From assembly GCF_013359865.1 (NCBI RefSeq), contig NZ_JABMCE010000084.1:62001-126000 (forward strand): a stretch of DNA of 64,000 bases. The letters are read 5' to 3'. The DNA is from Curtobacterium pusillum (lineage in GTDB: Bacteria; Actinomycetota; Actinomycetes; Actinomycetales; Microbacteriaceae). The notes beneath the pieces were generated by a model that saw nothing but the letters and a program-made list of their open reading frames with translations, was not told the DNA's origin and did no database searches. Position 1 is the first letter of the stretch, and each line of letters starts with the position of its first letter. Shown here one piece after another: positions 44,055 through 52,635 of the stretch. The position numbers and the translations under genes were made by a program.

Positions 44055-44866
44055 ACGCCGCTCCCGGTCCCGGTCGACGAGTCGCCGGCTTCCTTCTCGT
44101 GCTTGACCTCGGTGGCGAGCGCCTTCGTCAGACGCCCGGCGAGGATCCCCGCACCGGCGGCGATCGCGATGAAGGTACCGGGACGCTTCGCGGCGAAGGA
44201 CTTCACCTCGTCGAGCAGCGAGCCCGGGTCGCGGTTCTCGAGGAACCCGGCGACGGAGTTCGCGCGCCCCGAGAGGTCGCGGACGACCTTCGACGCGACG
44301 CCCTGCTCGTCGTCGTTCTCCGCCATGCGGCCGAGCTGCTCACCGATGCTCCGCAGGCCCCCGGCGGCACGCTGCTGCTGGTCCGCCGCCTGCTCCTTGA
44401 GCGTGTCCGTCGCCTGGCTGTAGAGCTGCTTGGCGTGGTCGGTCGCCTCGGACGCGACGTTCGAGGCCTGCTCCTTGGCCGTGCCGGCGACGTCCGAGGC
44501 CTTCGCCTTCGCGTCACCGGCGACGTCCTGCGCAGCACCCTTCGCCGCGTCGGCCTTGCCGGAACCACCGTCCGCGCTCCCGCTCGTCGTCCCGGTCCCG
44601 GTGTAGGACGGGGCCGCCGTCGAGCTCGGGGTGGCGGGGAGCTGCTCGTCCGCGGGGATCGCGTCGAGGGGCGCGTCGAACTCCGCCGCGTCGTCGCCGT
44701 ACGGAGCGTACGGGCGTGCTGCGTCGGGGTCCGAGGGTCCGGCGGCGGTCGTGCCGCTCGCGAAGGACGGCACGGTCACGCCCGGACGGATCTCGTGCCC
44801 CTCGGAGGCGGCGGTGCGGTCGTGGATGGGCGTCCCGGAGTCGTTCCCGGGTGGGTTCGTGGTCAT
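44051..44866 (-). CDS. Membrane-associated helical repeat protein, first gene of envelope operon
   Basis: 271 residues from ATG 44866, with GGAAGG upstream. The N-terminal third is disordered and Pro/Thr/Ser/Asp-rich. A helical repeat region follows with Lys/Ala/Asp phrases (GKADAAKGAAQDVAGDAKAK, ASNVASEATDHAKQLYSQ) like LEA or YtxH proteins. A conserved C-terminal part has RSIGEQLGRMAE, SLLDEVKSFAAKRPGTFIAIAAGAGILAGRL and a membrane helix. Its ATGA overlap with the holin-like gene makes the three a unit. Likely an inner-membrane stress protein; not experimentally placed. Confidence 0.85.
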   Translation of the reverse strand: MTTNPPGNDSGTPIHDRTAASEGHEIRPGVTVPSFASGTTAAGPSDPDAARPYAPYGDDAAEFDAPLDAIPADEQLPATPSSTAAPSYTGTGTTSGSADGGSGKADAAKGAAQDVAGDAKAKASDVAGTAKEQASNVASEATDHAKQLYSQATDTLKEQAADQQQRAAGGLRSIGEQLGRMAENDDEQGVASKVVRDLSGRANSVAGFLENRDPGSLLDEVKSFAAKRPGTFIAIAAGAGILAGRLTKALATEVKHEKEAGDSSTGTGSGV

Positions 44867-45012
44867 GGTCGGCCTTCCGGTTGTCGTGGCCCCGGCGTGC
44901 ACCGGGGGCGTTGCGACATCGACCGTGCGCGGACGGCGCTGTGCCACGGTCCAGGAACGCCGCGAAGCGCGGATCGTCGGTCCGCACAGCGCGCTCCCGG
45001 TTGGATCGGAGG

Positions 45013-45774
45013 ATGCTCTCCGTCTCGGTCGTCGTGCCCGTGCGCGACGACGCGGTGCACCTCTGCCGCTGCCTCGACGCCCTGGCCGAACAGTCCGTGG
45101 CGGCCGACGAGGTGATCGTGGTCGACAACGGGAGCCGTGACGACAGCGCCGCGGTGGCGCGTGCGGCAGGGGCGGTCGTCCTCACCGAGCGCGTCCGCGG
45201 CATCGCCCGCGCCTCCGCACGCGGCTACGACCGCGCGTCCGGCGACGTGATCGTCCGGCTCGACGCCGACTCGGTCCCGCCACCCGGGTGGATCGCCGCC
45301 GCTGTGCGACTCCTCGACGACCCGGCGGTCGTCGCGGTGACCGGCCCCGGACGCCCGCGCGATGGTGGCCCCGTCGTCAGCCGACTCTGGGACGTCGTGT
45401 ACATGCGCCCCTACTTCGTCCTGATGCGGGCCGCGCTCGGTCGACCGCCGCTCTTCGGGTCGGCGATGGCGATGCGTCGGCGCACGTGGCTCGCGGTCCG
45501 CACACACGTCCACCGGGAGGACGCCGAGGTGCACGACGACGTGGACCTGAGCATGCAGCTCGACCCGGGCTGGCGCGTGGTGGCCGACCCCGCGCTCGAG
45601 GTGCAGGTGTCCGCACGACCGCTGTCGAGCCTCCCGTCCGCATTGCTGCGGACCCGACGCGCCTTCCACACCTTCCGTGTGAACGGGCGACGGGCGAACC
45701 CGGTGCGGCGGTGGGCGCGACGGGCACGCGTGGCGGTGCGCGAGCGCGCCGCCACCCGCTGGTCCCGTCGCTGA
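45013..45774 (+). CDS. Family 2 glycosyltransferase
   Basis: 253 residues from ATG 45013, with GGAGG directly upstream. GT-A fold: MLSVSVVVPVRDDAVHLCRCL and EVIVVDNGSRDDSAAVA at the nucleotide-sugar site, the DxD-type IVRLDADSVPPPGWI, and HREDAEVHDDVDLSMQL near the catalytic base. No transmembrane helices, so a soluble or peripheral transferase of the rhamnosyl/polyprenol-mannosyl style; donor and acceptor unknown. Convergent with the GntR gene (four bases apart). Confidence 0.9.
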   Translation: MLSVSVVVPVRDDAVHLCRCLDALAEQSVAADEVIVVDNGSRDDSAAVARAAGAVVLTERVRGIARASARGYDRASGDVIVRLDADSVPPPGWIAAAVRLLDDPAVVAVTGPGRPRDGGPVVSRLWDVVYMRPYFVLMRAALGRPPLFGSAMAMRRRTWLAVRTHVHREDAEVHDDVDLSMQLDPGWRVVADPALEVQVSARPLSSLPSALLRTRRAFHTFRVNGRRANPVRRWARRARVAVRERAATRWSRR

Positions 45775-45778
45775 CGGC

Positions 45779-46555
45779 TCAGGGGGCGCCGTGGGCGACG
45801 GTGATGCGTGCCTCGTGCGGGTTCACCAGGATCTTGGAGACGTAGAGCGGTCGACCCGCGAACCGGAGGCTCCGGGACAGGACGAGCACCGGCTCGTCCG
45901 CGGCGACGCCGAGGCGGTGACCACGTGTCTCGCCGGGGGTGCCGATCGAGATCTCGGTGGTGCCCGGGCCGGGGACGATCCCCGCCTGCAGCAGCGCCGT
46001 CAACACCGTCTCGTCCGGCCGGCTCATTCGGAGGAGTTCGCGGACGGGCGCGAGTTCGCCGACGAGGGCGTCGTCGGACGGCAGGTGCTCCTGGACGAGC
46101 CCGACGGCGACGTCGCCGCGGCGGACGACGCTCTCGACGAACCAGGACTGGGCGGACTCCGCGAGGCCGAGCGACTCGGCGGCGAACAGCCCCGTCCGGT
46201 CCTGGACCACCATCTCGGTGCGCTCGACGACGGTGCCGCCCTCGGGTGCGAGGAGGCGTTCGGGTGCCTCGACCCGCTCGATGCCCGACACCGGCAGGCG
46301 CTCAGCGACGAACCGTCCGATGCCGCGACGGGAGCGGATGAAACCGTCCTCCTCGAGGAAGATGAGCGCCTCGCGCACGACGGTCCGGGAGACGCCGAGG
46401 AGTTCCACGAGCTCCGCCTCCGACGGCAGGAGGATACCGGGGGCGAGGGCTCCGCTCCGGATCGCGTCGCTGATGCGCATGTACGCAGCGACGCGGAGGG
46501 GGACGCCCGCGTGTGCGGGGAGCGGGCCGCGGAGGGCCTCGGCGGGTGCGGTCAT
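45779..46555 (-). CDS. GntR/HutC-family regulator, last gene of nucleoside operon 2
   Basis: 258 residues from ATG 46555. Winged HTH at about 22-85: YMRISDAIRSGALAPGILLPSEAELVELLGVSRTVVREALIFL. A UTRA effector domain (about 100-250) ends in PLYVSKILVNPHEARITV. It follows the kinase by 13 bases and is the fourth gene of the operon starting at 49821, so it is autoregulated; the 27-base palindrome at 49844 is its likely operator. Confidence 0.92.
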   Translation of the reverse strand: MTAPAEALRGPLPAHAGVPLRVAAYMRISDAIRSGALAPGILLPSEAELVELLGVSRTVVREALIFLEEDGFIRSRRGIGRFVAERLPVSGIERVEAPERLLAPEGGTVVERTEMVVQDRTGLFAAESLGLAESAQSWFVESVVRRGDVAVGLVQEHLPSDDALVGELAPVRELLRMSRPDETVLTALLQAGIVPGPGTTEISIGTPGETRGHRLGVAADEPVLVLSRSLRFAGRPLYVSKILVNPHEARITVAHGAP

Positions 46556-46568
46556 GCTCCCCACCATG

Positions 46569-47438
46569 TCAGACGACGGCCGCGGCGAGCGCTCGCGAGC
46601 GCTGGGTGTCGAACGGGTCGAGGTCGGGCTGCGACGCCTCCTGGGCGACGGCCGACGCACCGACCTGCGCCGCGGTGGCGAGTGCCTCGGCGGGGTCGAG
46701 CCCGATGGCGAAGCCGATGGTCACCGCGGCCGTGAACGCGTCGCCGGCGCCGACGGTGTTCCGCGCCGCCGTCCGGACCGCCGGGACCCGGAGGACCCGC
46801 TCGCCGTGTTCGACGAGCGCCGCTCCCTCGGACCCGGCCGTGACGACGACGCGGCGGCAGCGGGCGAGCTCCGGCAACGCCGCCCACTCGAGCTCGTTGA
46901 CGACGACGAGGTCGGCGCGGTCGAGCGTCGCGGGGTCGAGTCGACGGGCCGGTGCGGCGTTGACCACGACGAAGCCGTCGGCGCGTGCCACGGCGGCGTC
47001 GACGACGGCCGGGTCGACCTCGAGCTGGCACAGGAGCACATCGACGTCGGGCATCCGGTGCGGCAGCGTGACGCGGTCGTTCGCACCGGGGTGCACGACG
47101 ATCGCGTTCTCGGCCGCCGCGTCCACGGCGACGGCGGCGGTGCCGGTCCGGGCGTCCGTCGCGCGGGCGACGAGGTCGGTCCGGACCCCGGCGGCCCGGA
47201 GCCGGGCGAGCGCGAACGCACCGTCGGCGTCGTCCCCGACCGTCCCGATCACCGTGACGTCCGCGCCGAGTCGGGCTGCTGCGACCGCCTGGTTCGCACC
47301 CTTGCCGCCGAGGAACGTCATGCGGTCGTCGGCGAGGACGGTCTCGCCCGGCGCCGGCAGCTCCCCGACCCGGAACACGGTGTCGACGTTGATGCTGCCG
47401 AGCACCGCGATGGACGGCAGTGCGCCCGTGCGGGTCAC
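46569..47438 (-). CDS. PfkB-family sugar kinase (ribokinase-like), nucleoside operon 2
   Basis: 289 residues from GTG 47438. IAVLGSINVDTVFRVGELPAPGETV, GGKGANQAVAAARLGA and NTVGAGDAFTAAVTIG are all canonical for ribokinase. It overlaps the nucleoside hydrolase stop by four bases (GTGA) and presumably phosphorylates the released ribose. Its paralogue at 33469 shares the same role but has GCGD at the catalytic loop. Confidence 0.92.
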   Translation of the reverse strand: MTRTGALPSIAVLGSINVDTVFRVGELPAPGETVLADDRMTFLGGKGANQAVAAARLGADVTVIGTVGDDADGAFALARLRAAGVRTDLVARATDARTGTAAVAVDAAAENAIVVHPGANDRVTLPHRMPDVDVLLCQLEVDPAVVDAAVARADGFVVVNAAPARRLDPATLDRADLVVVNELEWAALPELARCRRVVVTAGSEGAALVEHGERVLRVPAVRTAARNTVGAGDAFTAAVTIGFAIGLDPAEALATAAQVGASAVAQEASQPDLDPFDTQRSRALAAAVV

Positions 47439-48385
47439 GCTCGCACCGCCGGGTTCGGGGCGACTGCGAGGATGCGGTCCCGGATGACGTCGGCCGCCCG
47501 CTCGTCCGCGGTCACCACGACCCGGACCGACGGGCCGTCGGCGACGGGGGCGGTCCGGCCGTGCTCGGCACCGCCGACCACGACGTCGAGCGGCGTGGGG
47601 CGGACGGTGGGTTCGACCTCGCCGGCCGCGATCGCCGCCGCGAGGGGGTCGTGCAGCGGTGCGCGGCGGACGTGGTCGACCGTCTCGTAGAAGTCGATGT
47701 ACCGGCTCAGCATCGTCCCGAGCGCCACCCGCAGCGGGTCACCGGCGGCGGTGAACCGCTCCGCGTCGGCGTCGTCGAACCGGTGCTGCCGCGTGACGTC
47801 GAGCGGGACGAGCACGAGGTCGAAGCCGGCGCGCAGGACCCGACGTGCAGCCTCGGCGTCGTTGTGGATGTTCGCCTCGGCCGTCGGGGACACGTTGCCG
47901 GCGTCCCACACGGCGCCGCCCATGATCGTGAGCGTGCCGACGAGCTCCGGCAGGCGTGGCTCGAGGTCGAGGGCGACGGCCAGGTTCGTCAGCGGTCCGA
48001 TGGCGAGGACGTCGAGCTTCCGCGCGGTGTCGGCGTGGTCACGCGCCAGGCGGACGAGGAGCTCCGCGGCCGGGTCCTCCGCCGCCGCGACCCCCGCGGG
48101 CAGGTCGACTCCGCCGACGCCGTTGACGCCGTGGACGTGCGGGGCCCCGCCGCCGTAGGCACCGCCGAGCGGGTCGTGCGCCCCGACGGCCACGGGGACG
48201 GTCCGACCGCACATGCCGAGGAGCGCCGTGGTGTTGACGGCCGCGGTGGCCGAGTCGATGTTCCCGGACACGGTGCCGATGCCGACGAGGTCGACGTGCG
48301 GGACGTCGAGCAGGTAGGTGAGCGCGAGCGCGTCGTCGACGCCGGTGTCGCAGTCGAGGAAGAGCGGAACGGTGGGGGTGGTCAT
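47435..48385 (-). CDS. Inosine/uridine-type nucleoside hydrolase, operon 2
   Basis: 316 residues from ATG 48385. Calcium-binding VPLFLDCDTGVDDALALTYLL, IMGGAVWDAGNVSPTAEANI and the catalytic HDPLAAAIA identify the family. It starts inside the MFS stop (ATGA overlap) and ends inside the kinase start (GTGA overlap). With transporter and kinase it forms a complete uptake-cleave-phosphorylate route, duplicated with different gene order at 33469-36763. Confidence 0.95.
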   Translation of the reverse strand: MTTPTVPLFLDCDTGVDDALALTYLLDVPHVDLVGIGTVSGNIDSATAAVNTTALLGMCGRTVPVAVGAHDPLGGAYGGGAPHVHGVNGVGGVDLPAGVAAAEDPAAELLVRLARDHADTARKLDVLAIGPLTNLAVALDLEPRLPELVGTLTIMGGAVWDAGNVSPTAEANIHNDAEAARRVLRAGFDLVLVPLDVTRQHRFDDADAERFTAAGDPLRVALGTMLSRYIDFYETVDHVRRAPLHDPLAAAIAAGEVEPTVRPTPLDVVVGGAEHGRTAPVADGPSVRVVVTADERAADVIRDRILAVAPNPAVRA

Positions 48386-49821
48386 GCGGTCATGGCTCCT
48401 TCGGGGCGTGCTCCGGCGGGCAGAGCGTTCGGGGTGGGACGGAGGACGAGTGCGGCGGCGAACGCGGCGGTGGTGAGCGCGACGGAGACCCAGAGGGCGA
48501 GGTGGTACCCCTCGGGAGTGCCCGCACTGACGGCGGGTCCGACCAGGGCCACGCCGGTGCCCGCTCCCAGGCCGAAGCACGCGCCGTGGATCCCGGGCAG
48601 CGAGCCCGGGGCATCGGCCGGGGCGTTGAGCACGGAGAGACCGTTCGCGGTCGCCTGGTAGAGGCCGAGGTAGAACACGCCCATCGCGATGAGCAGCCCG
48701 AACGTCACCCACTTGTCCAGCGCGAGGAAGGCGAGCGCGATCGAGATGACGAGGATCGCGCCCGTGGCGAGGCGGAGCGAACGGACCCATCCGATGCGCT
48801 GCGCGATCCAGCCCGCGGCCGGGGCGGTCAGGAGTCCGGCGATCGCCGTGGGGGTGAGGAACAGCAGCCCGGACATCGCGGCGTTGAGACCGAACCCCTC
48901 GCGCCCGTCCTGGCTGAGGACCACCACGGTGAAGTTCGTGGACGCGAAGACCCCGGAGAGCGTGAGGAACGTGCACATGAGGACGGGCCACGCCGTCCGC
49001 GCACGGAGTGCCGGCACGGCGATGAGCGGCTGCTCGACCCGGCGCTCGACCAGCACGAAGGCGACCGCCGCGACGACCGCCACGGCGAGCCAGATCGTCG
49101 TGACCGGGTCGGCGAGCCCGCGGGAGGGGACCTCGCTGACGAACTGCGAGAACCCGACGAGGAACGCACCGAGGACGCTCGCGCCGAGCCAGTCCATCCG
49201 GCGTGCGGCGCTGCGGCGGACTCGGGGCACGAAGGCGATCACCGACAGGGTGCCGAGCACCGCGACGACGAGGATCACCACGAAGACCGCTCGCCACCCG
49301 AAGGCGTCCGTCACTGCTCCGCCGATGTAGCCGTCGAGGCCCCCGAGGCCGCCGTTGACCGCGGTGACGACACCGACCGAGACCCCGAACTGCTTCGCGG
49401 TGAGCTCTTCGGAGAGCACGAGGAACGCGATCGTCATGGCTGCCGACGACGTCCCCTGCAGCACACGGCCGGTGAGGAGCAGCGGCAGCGACGACGCCGT
49501 CACGGTGAGCACGGTCCCGGCGAGCAGCGCTCCCATCGTCACGAGGAGCGCCCGCCGGCGACCGATCGTGTCGGACCAGCGGGAGACGACCATGCCGAGC
49601 ACGGAGCCGGAGAGGAAGAACAGCGACTGCACCTGGGACACGACGCCGGTGGACGCGTGCAGGTCCACCGCCATCGCGGGGATCGCCGGGGTGAGCAGGC
49701 TCGCGTTGAGCTGGAACGCGAGGACGGCGACGATGAGCGCGCCGACGAGGAGCGCCACCCGCGGCCCGTGCAGCCGCGTGGGCGCTGCGCCGGGGAGCGT
49801 GGGGGTGGGGGCGATGGGCAT
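48382..49821 (-). CDS. MFS transporter, nucleoside operon 2
   Basis: 479 residues from ATG 49821, with AAGGAG eight bases upstream; 14 helices of DHA2 type. AVLAFQLNASLLTPAIPAMAVDL, SRWSDTIGRRRALL (motif A) and GVVTAVNGGLGGLDGYIGG mirror the paralogue at 34323. It heads an operon with nucleoside hydrolase, ribokinase and GntR, so nucleoside uptake is the contextual inference. The upstream in-frame run to 49950 crosses the operator and is not coding. Confidence 0.9.
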   Translation of the reverse strand: MPIAPTPTLPGAAPTRLHGPRVALLVGALIVAVLAFQLNASLLTPAIPAMAVDLHASTGVVSQVQSLFFLSGSVLGMVVSRWSDTIGRRRALLVTMGALLAGTVLTVTASSLPLLLTGRVLQGTSSAAMTIAFLVLSEELTAKQFGVSVGVVTAVNGGLGGLDGYIGGAVTDAFGWRAVFVVILVVAVLGTLSVIAFVPRVRRSAARRMDWLGASVLGAFLVGFSQFVSEVPSRGLADPVTTIWLAVAVVAAVAFVLVERRVEQPLIAVPALRARTAWPVLMCTFLTLSGVFASTNFTVVVLSQDGREGFGLNAAMSGLLFLTPTAIAGLLTAPAAGWIAQRIGWVRSLRLATGAILVISIALAFLALDKWVTFGLLIAMGVFYLGLYQATANGLSVLNAPADAPGSLPGIHGACFGLGAGTGVALVGPAVSAGTPEGYHLALWVSVALTTAAFAAALVLRPTPNALPAGARPEGAMTA

Positions 49822-49843
49822 GCGAACTCCTTCGTTCGACGTC

Positions 49844-49870
49844 GTACGGACCTGTAATACAGGTCCGTAC
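49844..49870. promoter_or_regulatory. GntR operator palindrome of nucleoside operon 2
   Basis: GTACGGACCTGT (49844-49855) and ACAGGTCCGTAC (49859-49870) form a perfect 27-base palindrome with centre AAT, 22 bases upstream of the MFS start. The operon's last gene encodes a GntR/HutC regulator, the only regulator in the unit, making this its most likely site. It overlaps the expected promoter. Confidence 0.88.
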
Positions 49871-49909
49871 TCTATGCCGGAGCCCGCCTCCCCGCAACAG
49901 GGACTCGCG

Positions 49910-51817
49910 TCAGCGCATCGCGACCCAGACCGGGAACGCCGCTGCCGCACTCCAGGCCTGTGGTCGGCAGGCCGCCGGGTAGGGCGCCGGCCGCGCCACC
50001 TCGGTCGCGGCGTCCCCGGCGTACAGCTCCGGCATGCGGAAGTCGAACGCGACCGCGGCGGCGAGGAGCTGCTCGGAGAGCACCCGGGCTTCGTCCTGGT
50101 GGTCCGACCGCGTGAGTCCCGCGATCACGATGGCGGTGTCGTGCGCCCACACGGTGCCGCCGTGGTAGCTCAGGGGCCAGTAGCCCGCAGCAGTCGTGGA
50201 GAGGGTCCGGACGCCGAAGCCGCTCGCCATGTCGGGCGCGACGACGCGGGCGGCGACGACGGCCTCCTCGTCCGGGGTGAGCAGGCCGGTGCCGAGCAGG
50301 TGGCCGATGTTGCTCGTGGCCGAGTCGACCGGGTGCTTCCCGGCGTCGAGGGCGATCGCCGGGTAGCGCCCGACGTCGTCCGAGACCCAGAAGGCCTCAC
50401 GGAAGCGCTCCGCGAGCCGGGCCGCCCAGGCGCGCCAGTCGTCCCCGCCGGGGCGGCCGAACGCGTCGAGCAGGTCGGCGCCGTGCACCGCGGCCTCGTG
50501 GGCGTAGCCCTGCACCTCGCACAGCGCGATCGGGCCCTCGGCGAGGGTCCCGTCGCGCCACTGCACGCTGTCGCCGGAGTCCTTCCAGCCCTGGTTCGCC
50601 AGGCCGCGCCCGGACTCGTCGACGTACTCGAGGAGCCCGTCGCCGTCGGCGTCGCCGTGGTCGCGCATCCAGGCGAGGGCCCGCTCGAGTGTCGGCAGGA
50701 GCGCCTCCACCTCGGCATCGGGCAGCCCGGCACGCCACGCGTCGTGGAGCAGGCACACCCAGAGCGCGGTCGCGTCGACGGTGCCGTAGTACAGCGGCGG
50801 CAGGGAGATCTCGTCGTTGTCGACCGGCAGGGACGCCTGGCGCAGCTCGTGCATGACCTTGCCCGGCTGCTCGGCCGTCGCGGGGTCCGTGGTCGTTCCC
50901 TGCAACGCGGCGAGCACACGGAGCGTCCCGCCCGCGATGCTCGTGTCGACGGGGAGCAGGAAACGGGCGGCCCAGAGCGAGTCGCGGCCGAACAGGGTGA
51001 AGAACCACGGGGCGCCGGCGGCGAGGAACTCCCCCTCGGGCCGCGCGAGCCGGAGCGCGTCGAGGTCGTCCGTGGCACGCTCGAGCCAGCGACGGAGTCG
51101 GTCGTCCAGCACCCCGGCGGGGGCATCGAACGGACGCGGGGTCGTCACCCCGGAGACGACGGCGTCGGGCGTCTCGACGGCGCAGTCCCAGCCGAGCTCG
51201 ACCTCGTGAGCGCGGTCGACCCGCCACCGCAGGACCACGTCCTCGCCGTCGAGCGTGACCTCGGCGCCCGGGGCGTCGAGCCGAACGCGGACCGAACCGG
51301 CGGTCCACGACGCGCACTGCCCGCCGGTTTCGGCGGTCACCGGGACGGCGCCGTGCCCGGCCTTCACGGCGTCCATGCCCGCGGCGTCCGGGGCGATCCG
51401 CACCGTGACGGCGAGCTGCGCGGCGTCCGCGTCCGTGCCCCGGAGTCGGTCCGTGACGCGCAACCGCTCCCCCACGCCGTCGATGCGCACCGTGCGACGG
51501 CGGTCGAGGCGGACGTCCGGATCGGCACCGGAGCCGTCGAGTCCGCGCAGGAGCCCGGTGAAGACGACCTCCCGGGCGCCGGCGGGCACGACGGCGATCG
51601 TCTCGACGTCGGTGCCCTCGACCGCCACGTGGACCGCGGACACGAACCGCTGGTCGCCGGTCCAGTAGCCGTGCACGGGGTTTGCGCCGAGCGCGCCGTC
51701 CCGACCGGACCACGCCTGGGTGGGGGCCGCGACGACGGCCACCTCGTCGTGGAGCAGCGGCTGCAGCGGGACGCTCGGGATCGCGGTGGCGGCGGGGGTG
51801 GTGATGGTGGAGGTCAT
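49910..51817 (-). CDS. Glycogen-debranching-type alpha-glucosidase
   Basis: 635 residues from ATG 51817. An N-terminal beta domain (about 18-235; VHGYWTGDQRFVSAVHVAVEG is the GDE_N-type start) precedes an (alpha/alpha)6 barrel with PWFFTLFGRDSLWAARFLL, NQGWKDSGDSVQWRDG, ALCEVQGYAHEA and the late STTAAGYWPLSYHGGTVWAHDTAI. These residues resemble amylo-alpha-1,6-glucosidases and related GH63-clan enzymes. No signal peptide, so it acts on imported oligosaccharide. Last gene of the sugar ABC operon, overlapping the peptidase stop by four bases. Confidence 0.9.
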   Translation of the reverse strand: MTSTITTPAATAIPSVPLQPLLHDEVAVVAAPTQAWSGRDGALGANPVHGYWTGDQRFVSAVHVAVEGTDVETIAVVPAGAREVVFTGLLRGLDGSGADPDVRLDRRRTVRIDGVGERLRVTDRLRGTDADAAQLAVTVRIAPDAAGMDAVKAGHGAVPVTAETGGQCASWTAGSVRVRLDAPGAEVTLDGEDVVLRWRVDRAHEVELGWDCAVETPDAVVSGVTTPRPFDAPAGVLDDRLRRWLERATDDLDALRLARPEGEFLAAGAPWFFTLFGRDSLWAARFLLPVDTSIAGGTLRVLAALQGTTTDPATAEQPGKVMHELRQASLPVDNDEISLPPLYYGTVDATALWVCLLHDAWRAGLPDAEVEALLPTLERALAWMRDHGDADGDGLLEYVDESGRGLANQGWKDSGDSVQWRDGTLAEGPIALCEVQGYAHEAAVHGADLLDAFGRPGGDDWRAWAARLAERFREAFWVSDDVGRYPAIALDAGKHPVDSATSNIGHLLGTGLLTPDEEAVVAARVVAPDMASGFGVRTLSTTAAGYWPLSYHGGTVWAHDTAIVIAGLTRSDHQDEARVLSEQLLAAAVAFDFRMPELYAGDAATEVARPAPYPAACRPQAWSAAAAFPVWVAMR

Positions 51818-52635
51818 GCGGCTTCCTCGTCGACGGGATCGGGGGACGGGGCCCAGGTGGGCTGCCAGCCCGGCAGGGGCGACGGCGCGTCGGGCAGCCG
51901 GCGGACGGCCAGGTGCTCGGTGCGGATGCCCGCGGGTTCGTCGGGCGCGCGGAGGACCCGCACGGCCCGGCCGCCGTCGTGGTCGGTGACGGCCTCGGTG
52001 AGCGACGCCGAGCGACCGCGGTACACGACCCCGACGCCCTCGTCCGCCTCGACACCGTCGGGCAGCGCGCCGTCGGCGACGGCGGTGCGGAACACCGGCG
52101 ACCGGTTCGGGTCGGAGTCGGTGTGCACGCCGAGCGAACCCGGCACGAAGCCGAGTCCGTCCGGCACGACGGACGGCTTCGGGCCGTGGCTCTGGGTGAC
52201 GCCACCGGTGTGCCAGCAGAGCGCGCCGGCCGATCCGCCCGCGAGCACGACGCCGGCCTCCCACGCCTCGCGCAGGGCGTCGTCGAGGCCGTGGGCGCGC
52301 CAGACGGCGAGCAGGTTGACGACGGACCCGCCGGAGACCCAGACCACGTCGGCGCCGAGCACGGTGTCCCGGAGCGACGGCACGTTCCGCCTCGGGAAGA
52401 ACCGGAGGTGGGACGCCTCGACGCCGACGGTGCGGCCGGCCGCGAGCTCGGCACCCTCGACGGTGCGCTGGTCCCCGCCGGCCGTGTTGACGTGGAGCAC
52501 GCGCGGCGCACGGTGCTCGGGCACGCGGGCGAGCCGGATCGCCTCGAAGAGCAGGGGCCCGTACGCCGAGTCGTCCCACTCGCCCGCGACCAGGCCGCCG
52601 CACGTGGCGACGATGGTCGGCTCGGCGGCGGTCAC
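51814..52635 (-). CDS. Peptidase S51 (peptidase E/cyanophycinase-like)
   Basis: 273 residues from GTG 52635. The nucleophile motif AGVVLAGGSAGALCW (Ser) and the preceding VVWVSGGSVVNLLAVWRAHGL are diagnostic of family S51, which cuts after N-terminal Asp or in cyanophycin. ASHLRFFPRRNVPSL and VHTDSDPNRSPVF fit the class I glutaminase-like fold. GTGA overlap with the permease upstream and ATGA overlap with the debranching enzyme downstream embed it in a sugar operon, an unusual place for a peptidase. Substrate unknown. Confidence 0.88.
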   Translation of the reverse strand: MTAAEPTIVATCGGLVAGEWDDSAYGPLLFEAIRLARVPEHRAPRVLHVNTAGGDQRTVEGAELAAGRTVGVEASHLRFFPRRNVPSLRDTVLGADVVWVSGGSVVNLLAVWRAHGLDDALREAWEAGVVLAGGSAGALCWHTGGVTQSHGPKPSVVPDGLGFVPGSLGVHTDSDPNRSPVFRTAVADGALPDGVEADEGVGVVYRGRSASLTEAVTDHDGGRAVRVLRAPDEPAGIRTEHLAVRRLPDAPSPLPGWQPTWAPSPDPVDEEAA

